NCBI RefSeq assembly: GCF_932526225.1
Contig: NC_064038.1
Location: 17,533,075 to 17,597,074 of the forward strand
Source: Nematostella vectensis
Lineage: Eukaryota > Cnidaria > Anthozoa > Actiniaria > Edwardsiidae
Reading direction: 5' to 3'
Length of the DNA: 64,000 nucleotides
Part shown: in pieces, positions 33,801-44,739 of the stretch
Layout: each line of letters starts with the position of its first letter
Position numbering within the stretch: position 1 is the first letter of the stretch
Translations under genes and position numbers: made by a program
Notes under the pieces: generated by a model
What the model was told of the DNA's origin: nothing
The model's database searches: none
Seen by the model: the letters and a program-made list of their open reading frames with translations, nothing else

Positions 33801-36800
33801 ATCACCAATTCAACATCATCATTTTCAGTGCAAAAACTTTGGCAGTTTTGCTGTTTATTGTATAACCTCTTCTTGCTTTTCAGTGTTCACCAGATCTGGA
33901 TACAAAGCGATACAGTGTGGAGGTCTTTAAGTTTGCGAAAGAGCACCCAATTCTTTCAGATAGCATCAAACCAACTGACAAAAAGCCCTTATTCATCAAA
34001 CAGGGAGTTAGGTCTGTTCAAATCCATTCCATTACTTTGACAGCTCATTGTTTTTTAACTCATGATTGGTATCTGCAGATTTACCCAGATGGTGGTTGAT
34101 AAAGTCTCTATTGTTGCTGGATCCACTATCAAGACAGTCCCTGTCATGTTTTTAGGAACAGGTACGGGTAATTCTAAACAGATAACTGGTTATCTGGGGT
34201 GGTCAGATACCTGGGAATCTTTTCAACATTTCCAAGGGAATATGGGACATGATCTCAATCTTAGGTTTTCATCCTTTATATTGAGGTGTGGCTCATGTTT
34301 TCCTGCTTCTTAGATAATGGTACTGTGTACAAGGTTTTCCAAAATCCCACCTCACAGGAAGTCAGCATTCTTGAGCAGAGAGATGTGATGAAGGTAAATC
34401 TTCCCCAAATTAACTAATTTGGAATTAACTTTCGTTGTGAAAGCTACTGAAATTGTTTGTAACTTTCAGAATCAGACACCTATTTATCAGATGAAACTTT
34501 ATAAGGTAACCCATAAAATATTAATAACTAGTTATTTACCCTACACAAGTCTATGATATGGTCCAATTTCTACCCAACGTCTATTCTACAGTAATTACCA
34601 GGGAGAAAGTAGAAATATTTTTTGACTTTATAGAGGTTTTATTGTTTTTAGCAAACATGTTCTTGCTTTGCCTACTTAGGCAAGTGTTGACATGCCTTCT
34701 CTGATAGGATGCAGTATTTATTGGTGGACATTCAAGTGTGATCCGAATGCCAACACATCACTGTGCCCACTACACCTCGTGCACAACATGTGTCCTGACA
34801 CGTGATCCCTACTGTGGCTGGAGTGAGGACAAGTGTGTGACCAAAGGACATGCAAACACCAGGTAATTTAAGTTCCTCATCTGCTGGCCTTTTCTTTTGT
34901 CATTGAAAGTGTTATAACTTCCTGCTGTTGTTTTCCTGTTTAGCCTTTTTGCTCGTTTTTTTGTATGATAATTAATATTTTGTCTGCAGGTACTTTACAT
35001 AGTTTAGTATTTCCTTCTCTTATTGGAATGATAAGATGTATAAATGATGGCAAAAATAAACAGTGCACTAAGAACTATATTCATTAAAATGCTGAACTAC
35101 ACTGTTGTTGATTGTAAAATTACAACTTGTAAAATTATAACTAACTGAACTGAACAGATTGGCCTTTGAGGTATGTCTCAACTCTCCTTGACAGATTGGC
35201 CCTTGTGGTATAAGACTCAACTCTCCTATTTATATTTCAGCTCATGGATTCAGGATATCAATTATGGGGATTCTGCCTCTGTATGCCCAAGTGGTACGTC
35301 TGCAAACATGCTTGCTCCTTAAGGCTCTATTTCAGTGAGCCGGAGACTGAGACCCACATACCGCAGTAAAAGGCTGGAAATTCAACATCATCATAATGAT
35401 AGAAAACCTCCTTGAGTTTCGAAAATCTCATGGGGTTATGCAAGGCTCCCCTTACACTAGCCCCAGCTCTCTCATGCGGCCTTTCAAAAAGCTATCAAAA
35501 CAAATTCTTGTATTCTTGGATAGAAACTCAACATAACCGCCAGCTGTTGTTCGCAGGCTACATGATTGCCATTCAATGCAATACTACAAGTATGTTCAGC
35601 CCAACGATAGCACCATTTCTTTCTACTTCACACTCTTACCAACATCCATTTGATACTGGGTCCCATTTGCCAGTGCTGACTAAGAACATGTCATTTTTAC
35701 CACAGAGCCCCCAAGTTGTGCCATTGAGGTTATCAAAGAAAACCCAGGACAAGAAACAATCCTGGAGTGTAAAGCAGAGGGGATCCCTGTGCCAGAGGTA
35801 GTGGCCTGGGAGAAGGACTCAGTCAAGCTAGCTTATGATGGAAAGTACAGAATCCAGAAGACTGGGTCTCAGGGCTCTCAGAGGCTCTCCATCTCTCCAT
35901 TTGGAGTGAAACACCTTGGGACATACACTTGCCAAGTTCAAAGTACTATGGGTAAAGCGGATTGTTCACTAGAGGTCAAAGGTGAGTTTTTGATGAACAT
36001 AGTGCACAAAGACGGACGGGTTGTCCTTTAGGAATATGTCTGCTCACCTCATTATCAGCCGTTTCTGTAAGCTCCCATTACCTGCTCCCAACAACAGCTG
36101 GGCGATTTTTCTGACCTTTTGACCAAAGGACACCATTCCCCATTTCAAAGTTTGCAAGCTGATCTGGGCATGCATCTTGTGTCAACAAACGTGCCAATTT
36201 ACATAAGTTGTGTACCGCAAACTACGTCATGGACCTGTTGTTAGTGGGGCTGAGGATAATAAGACTGCAACTCTCGATATCGGCTGGAAATAGAGCCTAT
36301 GTGTGGCTGTGGCTTGGCTAGGAAATGGAGCCTGCAATACATGATGCATATTTGTGTGCAACATTTTTTCCCATTTTTGCATGAGACTAAGAAGATATTT
36401 GAGTGTAGGGCTGTACTGTCTCTCTGGTCTAGATTTAGAGCAATTCACTCTGAGTGCAATTTTGAATGAAGTCCGTCTTTTTTCTTCTAATGTTACCTTT
36501 TGTTGCCAAGGTTCCTTGCCTGCGGTTACATCTGGGTTTACCAAGCATGCACTAAAGACCTACTTCTCCTGTACCGCCAAGGGCACCCCCCTGCCTAGCA
36601 TATCCATGTACAAGGTGTCAGGAGGGGTCAGCCAGCTCCTTCCTGGCAATAATGTGTCCATAGAGCAGGACATGGGGTTAAGGGCATACTATTGTGTCGC
36701 GCAGAATGCGTTTGGACCTGCTGTTGGTAGGAACTACACTATTGAAGGTTGGTAAAAACGCATTCTACCACCCCTCCTCTATCGACCACTATCAATTACT

Positions 36801-39800
36801 ATCAATAACTATTACTATCAATCACTATCAATAACTATCAATCACTATCAATTACTATCAATAACTATTACTATCAATTACTATCAATCACTATCAATAA
36901 CTATCAATCACTATCAATAACTATAAATTAATATTACTATCAATTACTATCAACCACTATAAATTACTATCAATCACTATCAATTACTATCAATAACTAT
37001 AAATTACTATTACTATCAATCACTATCAATAACTAGAAATTACTATTACTATCAATTACTATCAATCACTATCAATAACTATAAATTGCTATTACTATCA
37101 ATTACTATCAATCACTATCAATAACTATAAATTACTATTACTATCAATTACTATCAATAACTATAAATTACTATTACTATCAATTACTATCAATCACTAT
37201 CAATAACTATAAATTACTATTACTATCAATTACTATCAATCACTATCAATAACTATAAATTACTATTACTATCAATCACTATCAATTACTATCAATAACT
37301 ATAAATTACTATTAGTATCAATTACTATCAATCACTATCAATAACTATCAACCACTATAAATTACTATTACTATCAATAACTATTAATCACTATCAATAA
37401 CTATAAATTACTATCACTATCAATCACTATCAATTATGAATAGACAGTGCATAAAGTATTTAAAGTAGTATTAGCAAGTAATTTAACACTTGCACGTAGC
37501 TCTACCAAATTTGTACTAGACATCCTCATCTTCAGCACTGCCCCATCCAGTTTGTCAGATATTAAAAGCAAACAAGTTTTTTTCGATGCCAGAGATTCTC
37601 GATTATGAGCGCTGGCCAGAACCTTTATTAAAATTTATTCATCTCTAAATCTCCCAGAGTGCCCTGCATGCCCTGTCATGTGACACCACAGGGAATTTTA
37701 AGATACAATTTCTGAAGTACCTGATGGCCGCACTCCTGGGGTTCACAGCCTGAAAAATATTTTGTTACCTGGCCGAGCTATGTTCGGGGATTTAATAATT
37801 TGCTTTTGTCTTTAGTTTTCAATTTCGGAGTATAAATACTAAGAAAAAAATGGAAGTTATTCAGAACTTCAATGCCACTGTCTTGGTTGTTTTTTTGTGC
37901 GCCTACACAAGCTCACTGTACCTAAGTTGAGATGTCAACAGCCAATTTGTTTGTTGTCTTGCGCGCTAAATAAAGCGTAGGTAACATGTTTGAGGCTCTT
38001 TTTGCAAGATAATCGTAATCATCTTATCCTGGGTACCAATGGCTCCAAACTTCACTTCAAAGAGCCGTGACAACAACTGATTGATTAATAACAAACTCCT
38101 GCACAAATTTTGACAGTGAGTAAATGTGTGTTTTGCGGTCAAGAAAAATCGTGATAAAAAAATTGAGCTATTTGCTTGATGGCAAATCCAATTGTTATGT
38201 GGTCGAGCTCTCATTATTTTTCTTGCCCTCTATTTGATGATCAATATGTTAAAACTGTTAAAAAAATATAACGTGGTTGGATCATATGCAAGCCTGAGTT
38301 AATGAGCAAAATATATCAACATCGTTCGATAAAGGATACTTTGAGATGAATGCACCATCTAGACAGACGGACCGTGCAAGGTCTTGCTTAGAATGTACAT
38401 GCACCATGCTATAAAGAATGGTACTTTGGTTGTAATACGAGACGGGGTACACGCTTCAAGCCCGGTCCATAGTGCGCTTCAGTATGCCAACATCCTGCAA
38501 ATAGCCAATTGTCAAATTACGTGCTAATACTAATTTAGACTTTTCCAGATAAGACAAAGTAAAATAAAAACAGGGATTAGAACAACAATTCTTTTGTTTT
38601 ATTCAAAATAAATTGATTTTTGGAAATAGGAAAACGGTTACCACTTCAACAATGTATCAGCAAGATATTTTTTCTCTCTGTTATGAATTAGTTGCATATA
38701 CTCCATAGATCGCAAGCTGAAGGTGGGGATCCGTATCACAAGTGAGACGTGGTCAAATGACCTTGGTGACATGACAAGCATCGCATACAGCACCCTAGCA
38801 GCCCAAGTGTCAAGTGCTGTGTCAACAGTCTACCATAAGTACCCAGCATTCATCAGGACTACTGAGATAACATTCCGGTAAGAGCAACTACATTCAACTC
38901 TCTTGTACTGACTAGTCACCTCTCTTGTACCAGTCACCTCTTTTGTATGGATCACCTATCTTGTACCAATCACCTCTCTTCTACTGGTCACCTCTCTTCT
39001 ACTGGTCACCTCTCTTGTACTGGTCACCTCTTTTGTACCGGTCACCTCTCTTGTACCGATCACCCCTCTTCTACTGGTCACCTCTCTTGTACCGATCACC
39101 CCTCTTCTACTGGTCACCTCTCTTGTACCGATCACCTCTCTTGTACCGATCACCTCTCTTGTACCCGTCACCTCTCTTGTACCCGTCACCTCTCTTGTAC
39201 CGGTCACCTGTCTTGTACCAGTCACCTGTCTTGTACCAGTCACCTCTCTTGTACCCGTCACCTCTCTTGTACCGATCACCTCTCTTGTACCCGTCACCTC
39301 TCTTGTACCGATCACCTCTCTTGTACCGATCACCTCTCTTGTACCGGTCACCTGTCTTGTACCAGTCACCTGTCTTGTACCAGTCACCTCTCTTGTACCC
39401 GTCACCTCTCTTGTACCCGTCACCTCTCTTGTACTGGTCACCTCTCTTGTACCAATCACCTCTCTTGTACTGATCACCTCTCTTCTACTGGTGACCTCTC
39501 TTGTACCAATCACCTCTCTTGTACCGATCACCTCTCTTCTACTGGTCACCTCTCTTGTACCAATCACCTCTCTTGTACCGATCACCTCTCTTCTACTGGT
39601 CACCTCTCTTGTACCGATCACCTCTCTTGTATCAATCACCTCTATTTCTAATATGTCAGATATTTCCATTTTAAGATTGAAAATGTGTTTTGCTTCCATA
39701 TACTTCTTGGTGCATGTCTGACAAATCTATTAACCCATGTTAACCCAGGTCAGGTAGTGTTGTGTGCGAAATGCGACTTCAGTTTGCCACGGATCCCTTG

Positions 39801-42800
39801 GACAAACACCAGGAGCTACTAAGTGACCTTCAACAAGCTGTTGACGATGGAAAGTTGGTGTCCTTCACAGTGGACAGCAAACACAGGCTGTACAACTACA
39901 ACACGAAAGGTGCATACATATAGTCTGCTTCTCTTTAGTGCTTTCCAGGGCTTAAAACAAAAACCTGCATATAAGCCATCCTTATGAAATGTGTGATTAC
40001 AGGAAAAGAATCAGAGGGAATTGTTTATTCTGGGGAAGTGCAAACCACCAGAGAATAAAACCCCTGTTTTTTTTTTTCTTACAAACACTAGATTCTGGCA
40101 AATTTCTGAGGGAATGCACACACTAGCTTTTAGCAAATTTCTGAGGGAATGCACACACTAGATTTTAGCAAATTTCTGAGGGAATGCACTCACTAGATTT
40201 TAGCAAATTTCTGAGGGAATGCACACACTAGATTTTAGCAAATTTCTGAGGGAATGCACACACTAGATTTTAGCAAATTTCTGAGGGAATGCACACACTA
40301 GCTTTTAGCAAATTTCTGAGGGAATGCATAAACTAGATTTTGGCAAATTTCTGAGGGAATGCACACACTAGCTTTTAGCAAATTTCTGAGGGAATGCACA
40401 CACTAGATTTTTAGCAAATTTCTGAGGGAATGCACACACTAGATTTTAGCAAATTTCTGAGGGAATGCACACACTAGATTTTAGCAAATTTCTGAGGGAA
40501 TGCACACACTAGCTTTTAGCAAATTTCTGAGGGAATGCATAAACTAGATTTTGGCAAATTTCTGAGGGAATGCACACACTAGATTTTAGCAAATTTCTGA
40601 GGGAATGCATAAACTAGATTTTGGCAAATTTCTGAGGGAATGCAAACACTAGATTTTGGCAAATTTCTGAGGGAATGCACACACTAGATTTTAGCAAATT
40701 TCTGAGGGAATGCAAACACTAGATTTTAGCAAATTTCTTGAGGGTATACAAACTCTCATTCGGGGGGGGGGATCTTTTCTTAAAGCGGCAAGCGCACCGG
40801 TTTACTTGCTGTCAATTACGTTACAATCTCAGTGTCAGTGTCTATTGGAAGGTTCTTCAAGAATGCGACAGATGATTTACAGCTGTTTGCCTGTTATAAA
40901 AAAAGTGTAGATTCTAATAGTAGCAGACTGGTGTAATTGCGGCTTTCAAATGCTTTCAAATTCAATTGCAAGCCGCCGGCAATATGCAAATAAAATGTGC
41001 ATTTCAGTAGTGAAATACATCAATTTGAATTATCCCACAATAAATACGGCTCCATTTTATTGCTAAAGCATAAAATAAACGGTGTAATGTAATCTAATCT
41101 CTACTGTTTAAATTATTTGTAAATTTAAGCAATACGTTTTTTTTTCATTATTTTGCACTTGTATGGTCTGCCGGATGATGATTATAATACTTGATGCAAT
41201 CGTTTCATTTCATTCGTTTCCACACACAATTACACATTTAAACCTTTTTTTCTTGCTTTCTCCATTTCTATTACTTTACTTGATAACAATAATTTTCTTG
41301 CCGTACAATACTATACAATATTGCACACACTAGATTTTAGCAAATTTCTGAGGGAATGCAAACACTAGATTTTAGCAAATTTCTTGAGGGTATACAAACT
41401 CTCATTCGGGGGGGGGGATCTTTTCTTAAAGCGGCAAGCGCACCGGTTTACTTGCTGTCAATTACGTTACAATCTCAGTGTCAGTGTCTATTGGAAGGTT
41501 CTTCAAGAATGCGACAGATGATTTACAGCTGTTTGCCTGTTATAAAAAAAAGTGTAGATTCTAATAGTAGCAGACTGGTGTAATTGCGGCTTTCAAATGC
41601 TTTCAAATTCAATTGCAAGCCGCCGGCAATATGCAAATAAAATGTGCATTTCAGTAGTGAAATACATCAATTTGAATTATCCCACAATAAATACGGCTCC
41701 ATTTTATTGCTAAAGCATAAAATAAACGGTGTAATGTAATCTAATCTCTACTGTTTAAATTATTTGTAAATTTAAGCAATACGTTTTTTTTTTCATTATT
41801 TTGCACTTGTATGGTCTGCCGGATGATGATTATTATACTTGATGCAATCGTTTCATTTCATTCGTTTCCACACACAATTACACATTTAAACCTTTTTTTC
41901 TTGCTTTCTCCATTTCTATTACTTTACTTGATAACAATAATTTTCTTGCCGTACAATACTATACAATATTACTGAACCAAATTATCTTACTTTCAAATTA
42001 TCAAGTATGAGGAGTGCGCATCTAAGAATCTTAAATTTTTCGAAACATTGTATGCTTGTTCCACTTGCACTCTTTCACAAAATCAATCTTAATTAATTAA
42101 TTTATTTTTATAAAACCAAGAATATGTTCTAAGAAAAGTCCCAAGTCATACTAAAGCTTGCGTTTTCTAAGAACTTATATACAAGAATTGCTTTTTCACG
42201 GGCTCAACATATTTTTCATATTTTCCCAAGATGATAGAAAGGTTACATGAAATCACCCATCTTTAACAGCTCTTAGTCACGATGAGTTCACCTTCTTCTA
42301 AGAACTTTCTTCTAAGAACTTCTGTCACACTCTCAACTCGTCCAAATTTCGCTTACGCACTTCACAGTAACCTGCATGTCTGATTGGGTGATTGGCCGTT
42401 GATTTCAGAGAACTTCAGTAAAGCATCAACAGGTCAGCCTACTTTGATCTTGTTTACAGGTAAACCCCATATTTGGACTTTTCGAAGAAAGCAACACCTC
42501 ACATATTGTAAATTACTTTTTCCAGGAATACAGAAAATGCTTCTCAGTGTTACCCACAGTAATTGCCGTTATGCTTGGATGATTTGTTTACACGCGGAAA
42601 CATTAAAACATGAGAGTGAGAGCGAGTGTGAAGAACAATAGCTTTTTCTTGGGGCTGTTTTCAAGATTGTCCTAAATACCTCAACAGTGTGCTCTTTTTG
42701 TTTATTGTTGTAAGTTTTTTGTTTTGATATTCTATTGTTACTTGTTTTAATCTTAATTAATGAGAAAAAATAATTTCTAAGGGATAAAATCGTAAATCCG

Positions 42801-43877
42801 TCTTGTGATAATCCTAATCAATCAACGTATTTAACTCTGCTGCTATTTGGTAGTACTATGGTCATCACCACTTATTTGAAAAACCTCTTGTTTCTTACAG
42901 GACCCACTGGTGGATATAGAGAGTCAGGTAAGCTAACCATGATATATTAATAGTCACCAAAAAGCCACCAAAATCCTTGTCTCACACCTTGTCAGCCTAA
43001 ACCATTTGGTTGGCTTTCGCATTCCCATTGTCGCGCCTAAACCCATGGGACGGCAGTAAATTGATTGGTGTGTGGGTGGTAGGAGCCATCACATCTGCTC
43101 CCATGATAACAACTAAACTTTGCATACAAATTCAAATGTAATCCATGATAAAATTATAGATACAGATAGTTTTTTACTTAAGGTGTATTTGTATGGGTGG
43201 TTTGATGTTTGATAAAAAGACGTCTTTTCGGTGCATGTCTAACTTTGCATTCAAATTACTGTAGCACCAAAGTATGAGTGACCATGTTTCAAAAATCATC
43301 TTGAATCATGCTACTCTTTGTTTTTTTTTAAAAAAAGGTAAGAATAAACATTTTCAGTGGTATGCTACATTTATAGCTTATATTCCTTTTTCCAAAACAA
43401 CTTCCTAGTCATCTCCACCAAAGGCTTATCTTTAACTCCCTATCTTTTTTACTTGCAGCCGTGGGAGTTGACAGCGGACTTTTTGTGGTCGCCGTCATGG
43501 TAGCCATTCTCATCAGCATCATTATTGGTTTCCTTCTTGGTGTAAAGTTTCACCAGCGAGCTCTTAACACGTGTGGAAAGAAGCCAGAACCTGACGACAT
43601 AGATGCCACACCCTCTAACAAACACAAGAACGTCACTCACTTGAAGTACACTAAATCTCCTCCTAAACTAATCCACGAGGATGAAACAGAATATCAGGGC
43701 ACACGGCAGACACTACTGCGGCGTGGACCTGATGGGGCGGAGGCAACAAAAGCAGAAGAAGAATCATCTGACATTGAGTGTGATAGTGACACTTCAACTG
43801 CGGGTAGGATAGATTATAGAGCATCTTCACCGAGCTCGCAGGGAAATGGTCGGCTCCCGACAGAGTCAGCTATTTAA
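18804..43877 (+). CDS. Transmembrane semaphorin with SEA domain (25 coding exons, 991 aa)
   Basis: Coding exons: 18804-18912, 19147-19243, 21330-21387, 21740-21802, 22145-22246, 22520-22616, 22745-22882, 28013-28098, 28653-28685, 28966-29074, 29181-29244, 33404-33575, 33884-34011, 34079-34161, 34314-34393, 34470-34505, 34708-34862, 35241-35293, 35706-35981, 36511-36747, 38709-38877, 39749-39909, 42409-42432, 42901-42927, 43459-43877. All have AG/GT borders, phases agree throughout, and the total is 2976 nt. Order: signal peptide (about 1-27); Sema propeller to about 485 (LFACGTNAANPTC, FIYFFFRETAIE, GSAVCLYPMKTIQ, VMFLGT); PSI at about 495-537 (YTSCTTCVLTRDPYCGW); two Ig-like domains (about 555-725, YTC and YYC); SEA at about 726-830 with SGSVV; linker; TM helix about 858-882; tail of about 108 residues ending ESAI. 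Semaphorins are plexin ligands or receptors. The exon preceding 18,790 is untranslated and was not located. Confidence 0.93.
19256..20321. repeat. 28-bp minisatellite, about 38 copies
   Basis: Unit CATACAGCTATCTACTGTAA plus AATACACT, nearly uniform, with two units lengthened by an extra AT. It begins 12 bp after the donor of the second coding semaphorin exon. Confidence 0.97.
20585..21225. repeat. About 25-bp T/G-rich minisatellite
   Basis: Unit TGTTTGTTTTGTTTGATGTAC plus TATG, with variants ACTTC. It occupies the same intron as the 28-bp array and ends about 100 bp before the next acceptor (21329). The long plus-strand ORF across it is a by-product of the repeat. Confidence 0.95.
23004..24521. 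mobile_element. Non-autonomous DNA transposon, TA target duplication, inserted in the 31-bp array
   Basis: Ends CAGTACAGCCTGGAAGAAAC and its exact reverse complement, inverted match about 26 bp, flanked by TA (23002-23003 and 24522-24523). The flanks read GGGTATAGTA and TACATCATAATGCATGG, both from the 31-bp minisatellite, so the insertion split a repeat unit. Inside is a 217-bp tandem duplication (about 23,803-24,018 and 24,020-24,240). No transposase coding is visible. Confidence 0.9.
24524..27925. repeat. 31-bp minisatellite, about 110 copies
   Basis: Unit TAGTGGGTATAGTACAACAC plus AATGCATGGCC, with recurring variants ACATCATA and ACAGCACA. Variants recur in blocks (for example around 25,080-25,280 and 25,540-25,700), suggesting duplication of multi-unit segments. 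It fills the intron before exon 28013-28098. Confidence 0.97.
28684..28935 (+). repeat. 84-bp triplication carrying a splice donor
   Basis: Three units begin at 28684, 28768 and 28852, each opening with CTGTAAGTATT. The first one is the donor of exon 28653-28685; the other two repeat it inside the intron before exon 28966. Confidence 0.93.
29411..32933. mobile_element. TTAA-flanked DNA element with inverted ends
   Basis: Left end TTAA|AGTGTTTCTGAAGCGAAA and right end TTTCGCTTCAGAAACACT|TTAA (29407 and 32934-32937). TTAA duplication is used by piggyBac and Kolobok elements. The interior (3.5 kb) has only short ORFs and no transposase I can recognise. It fills most of the intron between exons 29181-29244 and 33404-33575. 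Confidence 0.65.
33023..33348. mobile_element. pogo-derived MITE
   Basis: About 326 bp. Left end CCATATTTACTCATGAATAA and right end GTATTATGCATGAGTAAATA are inverted copies, flanked by TA. The end sequence matches the one beside the pogo transposase remnant at 17,336, so this is a deletion derivative of that family. It sits about 55 bp before the acceptor of exon 33404. Confidence 0.8.
36775..37435. repeat. ACTATCAAT-type short tandem repeat
   Basis: About 660 bp of ACTATCAATT/ACTATCAATA/ACTATAAATT variants with higher-order blocks. It begins about 27 bp after the donor at 36748. The remainder of this intron, 37,440-38,700, holds no recognisable gene. Confidence 0.95.
38709..39909 (+). other. 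SEA domain of the semaphorin, two exons
   Basis: Exons 38709-38877 and 39749-39909 encode VGIRITSETWSNDLGDMTS, AAQVSSAVSTVYHKYPAF and, across the splice junction, a strand leading to RSGSVVCEMRLQF, then HQELLSDLQQAVDDGKLVSF. This is the SEA pattern: an N-terminal strand and helix, an Asn/Asp-Leu motif, then the G-SVVV-type loop where many SEA domains (mucins, adhesion receptors) cut themselves between Gly and Ser. Here the scissile pair would be Gly784-Ser785. The fold assignment is by motif only. Confidence 0.75.
38895..39640. repeat. 18-bp minisatellite, about 41 copies
   Basis: Unit CACCTCTCTTGTACCGAT with variants (CTTCTACTGGT, CCAGT). The period is a multiple of three and lacks stops, so it is open in several frames of both strands; none of those ORFs is a gene. 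It starts within 20 bp of the donor at 38878 and separates the two SEA exons. Confidence 0.97.
40085..40740. repeat. 35-bp minisatellite, about 18 copies
   Basis: Unit GCAAATTTCTGAGGGAATGC plus ACACACTAGATTTTA. Located in the intron after exon 39749-39909, which it follows by about 175 bp. Confidence 0.95.
40676..41969. repeat. 646-bp tandem segmental duplication
   Basis: 40676-41323 and 41322-41969 are nearly identical, differing by a few bases in homopolymers and one TAATA/TATTA change. Each copy starts with the last units of the 35-bp array and ends CTATACAATATT. The near identity indicates a very recent event, or an assembly duplicate. Confidence 0.93.
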
Positions 43878-44660
43878 AGGAGATCTGTGAAACAGAGATG
43901 CAATGCGTTGTTTTGCAGCTTGATGATGACCATGTGCCGCTGTTAAAAAGCAGCGTATGCTGCTCATCCAACAGTGCAAGTGTTGCAAAGGTGAAGGACG
44001 TGTGCAATGGAATGGAAAATATGTTGCTTTTACCAGAAGGGCAATCTGAAAAGATGGTTTCCTTTGAATAAGTAAGATATGTTGCTTATTCAGACATTGT
44101 TACAAGCTGTCTAAGAGCTTCAGGAACATGGTATAAAACTTTGGATCAATGTTGTTTCCGAAGAATCAGAAAGAATGATTCTCTCCTGCCCAGTCGTCCT
44201 TAGCGTCTTGAATCCCTCGAGACTGACACTAAGGACGGCTACGCAGCAGACTTAGAGCAAATGGTTCAACTAAATTTCTTAAATTTTATCTTCGGAAATT
44301 CTGTGTTATTATAGTATGTGACATAGAGTTAAAAGTCAATTTTAAAGACCGTTGGAGTTTTTTCACAGCAACAGTAAGTGAAACCATCAATTGAGTTACA
44401 TATTATGCATTAACGTACATCCACTCTATAGCAAGCCAGCGGGATCCATCTTGTACAAACTGTTGTTTGTTTATGTGCCATACATACACATAAAAAAGTA
44501 TTTTTATTTTGTGAAGAATTGTACAGAGAATAATTATGTTTTTAAGATTTTGATTAGCAATAGTTTGCTTGCAATTAAGCTTTTAATGGCTTTAGTTAAT
44601 TTGCTGTAAACAGTTAGGAATAAAGATTGTGAGATGTTTAAAATCAACATGAAATAAACA
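43878..44660 (+). other. Semaphorin 3' UTR with polyadenylation signals
   Basis: Follows the stop at 43875-43877. AATAAA hexamers at 44619-44624 and 44653-44658 are the likely end of the transcript; a minisatellite begins about 80 bp later. Confidence 0.6.
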
Positions 44661-44739
44661 ATGAAGTACTTTGGCCAGCGATTTGGGAGACCACTGTTAC
44701 AACATCATTCGGGAATTATTGGCTTCTTCCCTCTCCGTA

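Noticed and set aside
38925-39699. ORFs of 182-247 codons with LYRSPL, SCTDHL and GTREVI repeats
   Set aside because: Products of the 18-bp array between two SEA exons; open on both strands, no start context, no non-repeat part.
40710-41583. Two identical ORFs starting MQTLDFSKFLEGIQTL
   Set aside because: They arise from the 35-bp repeat running into the 646-bp duplication; duplicated intron sequence, no recognisable domain.
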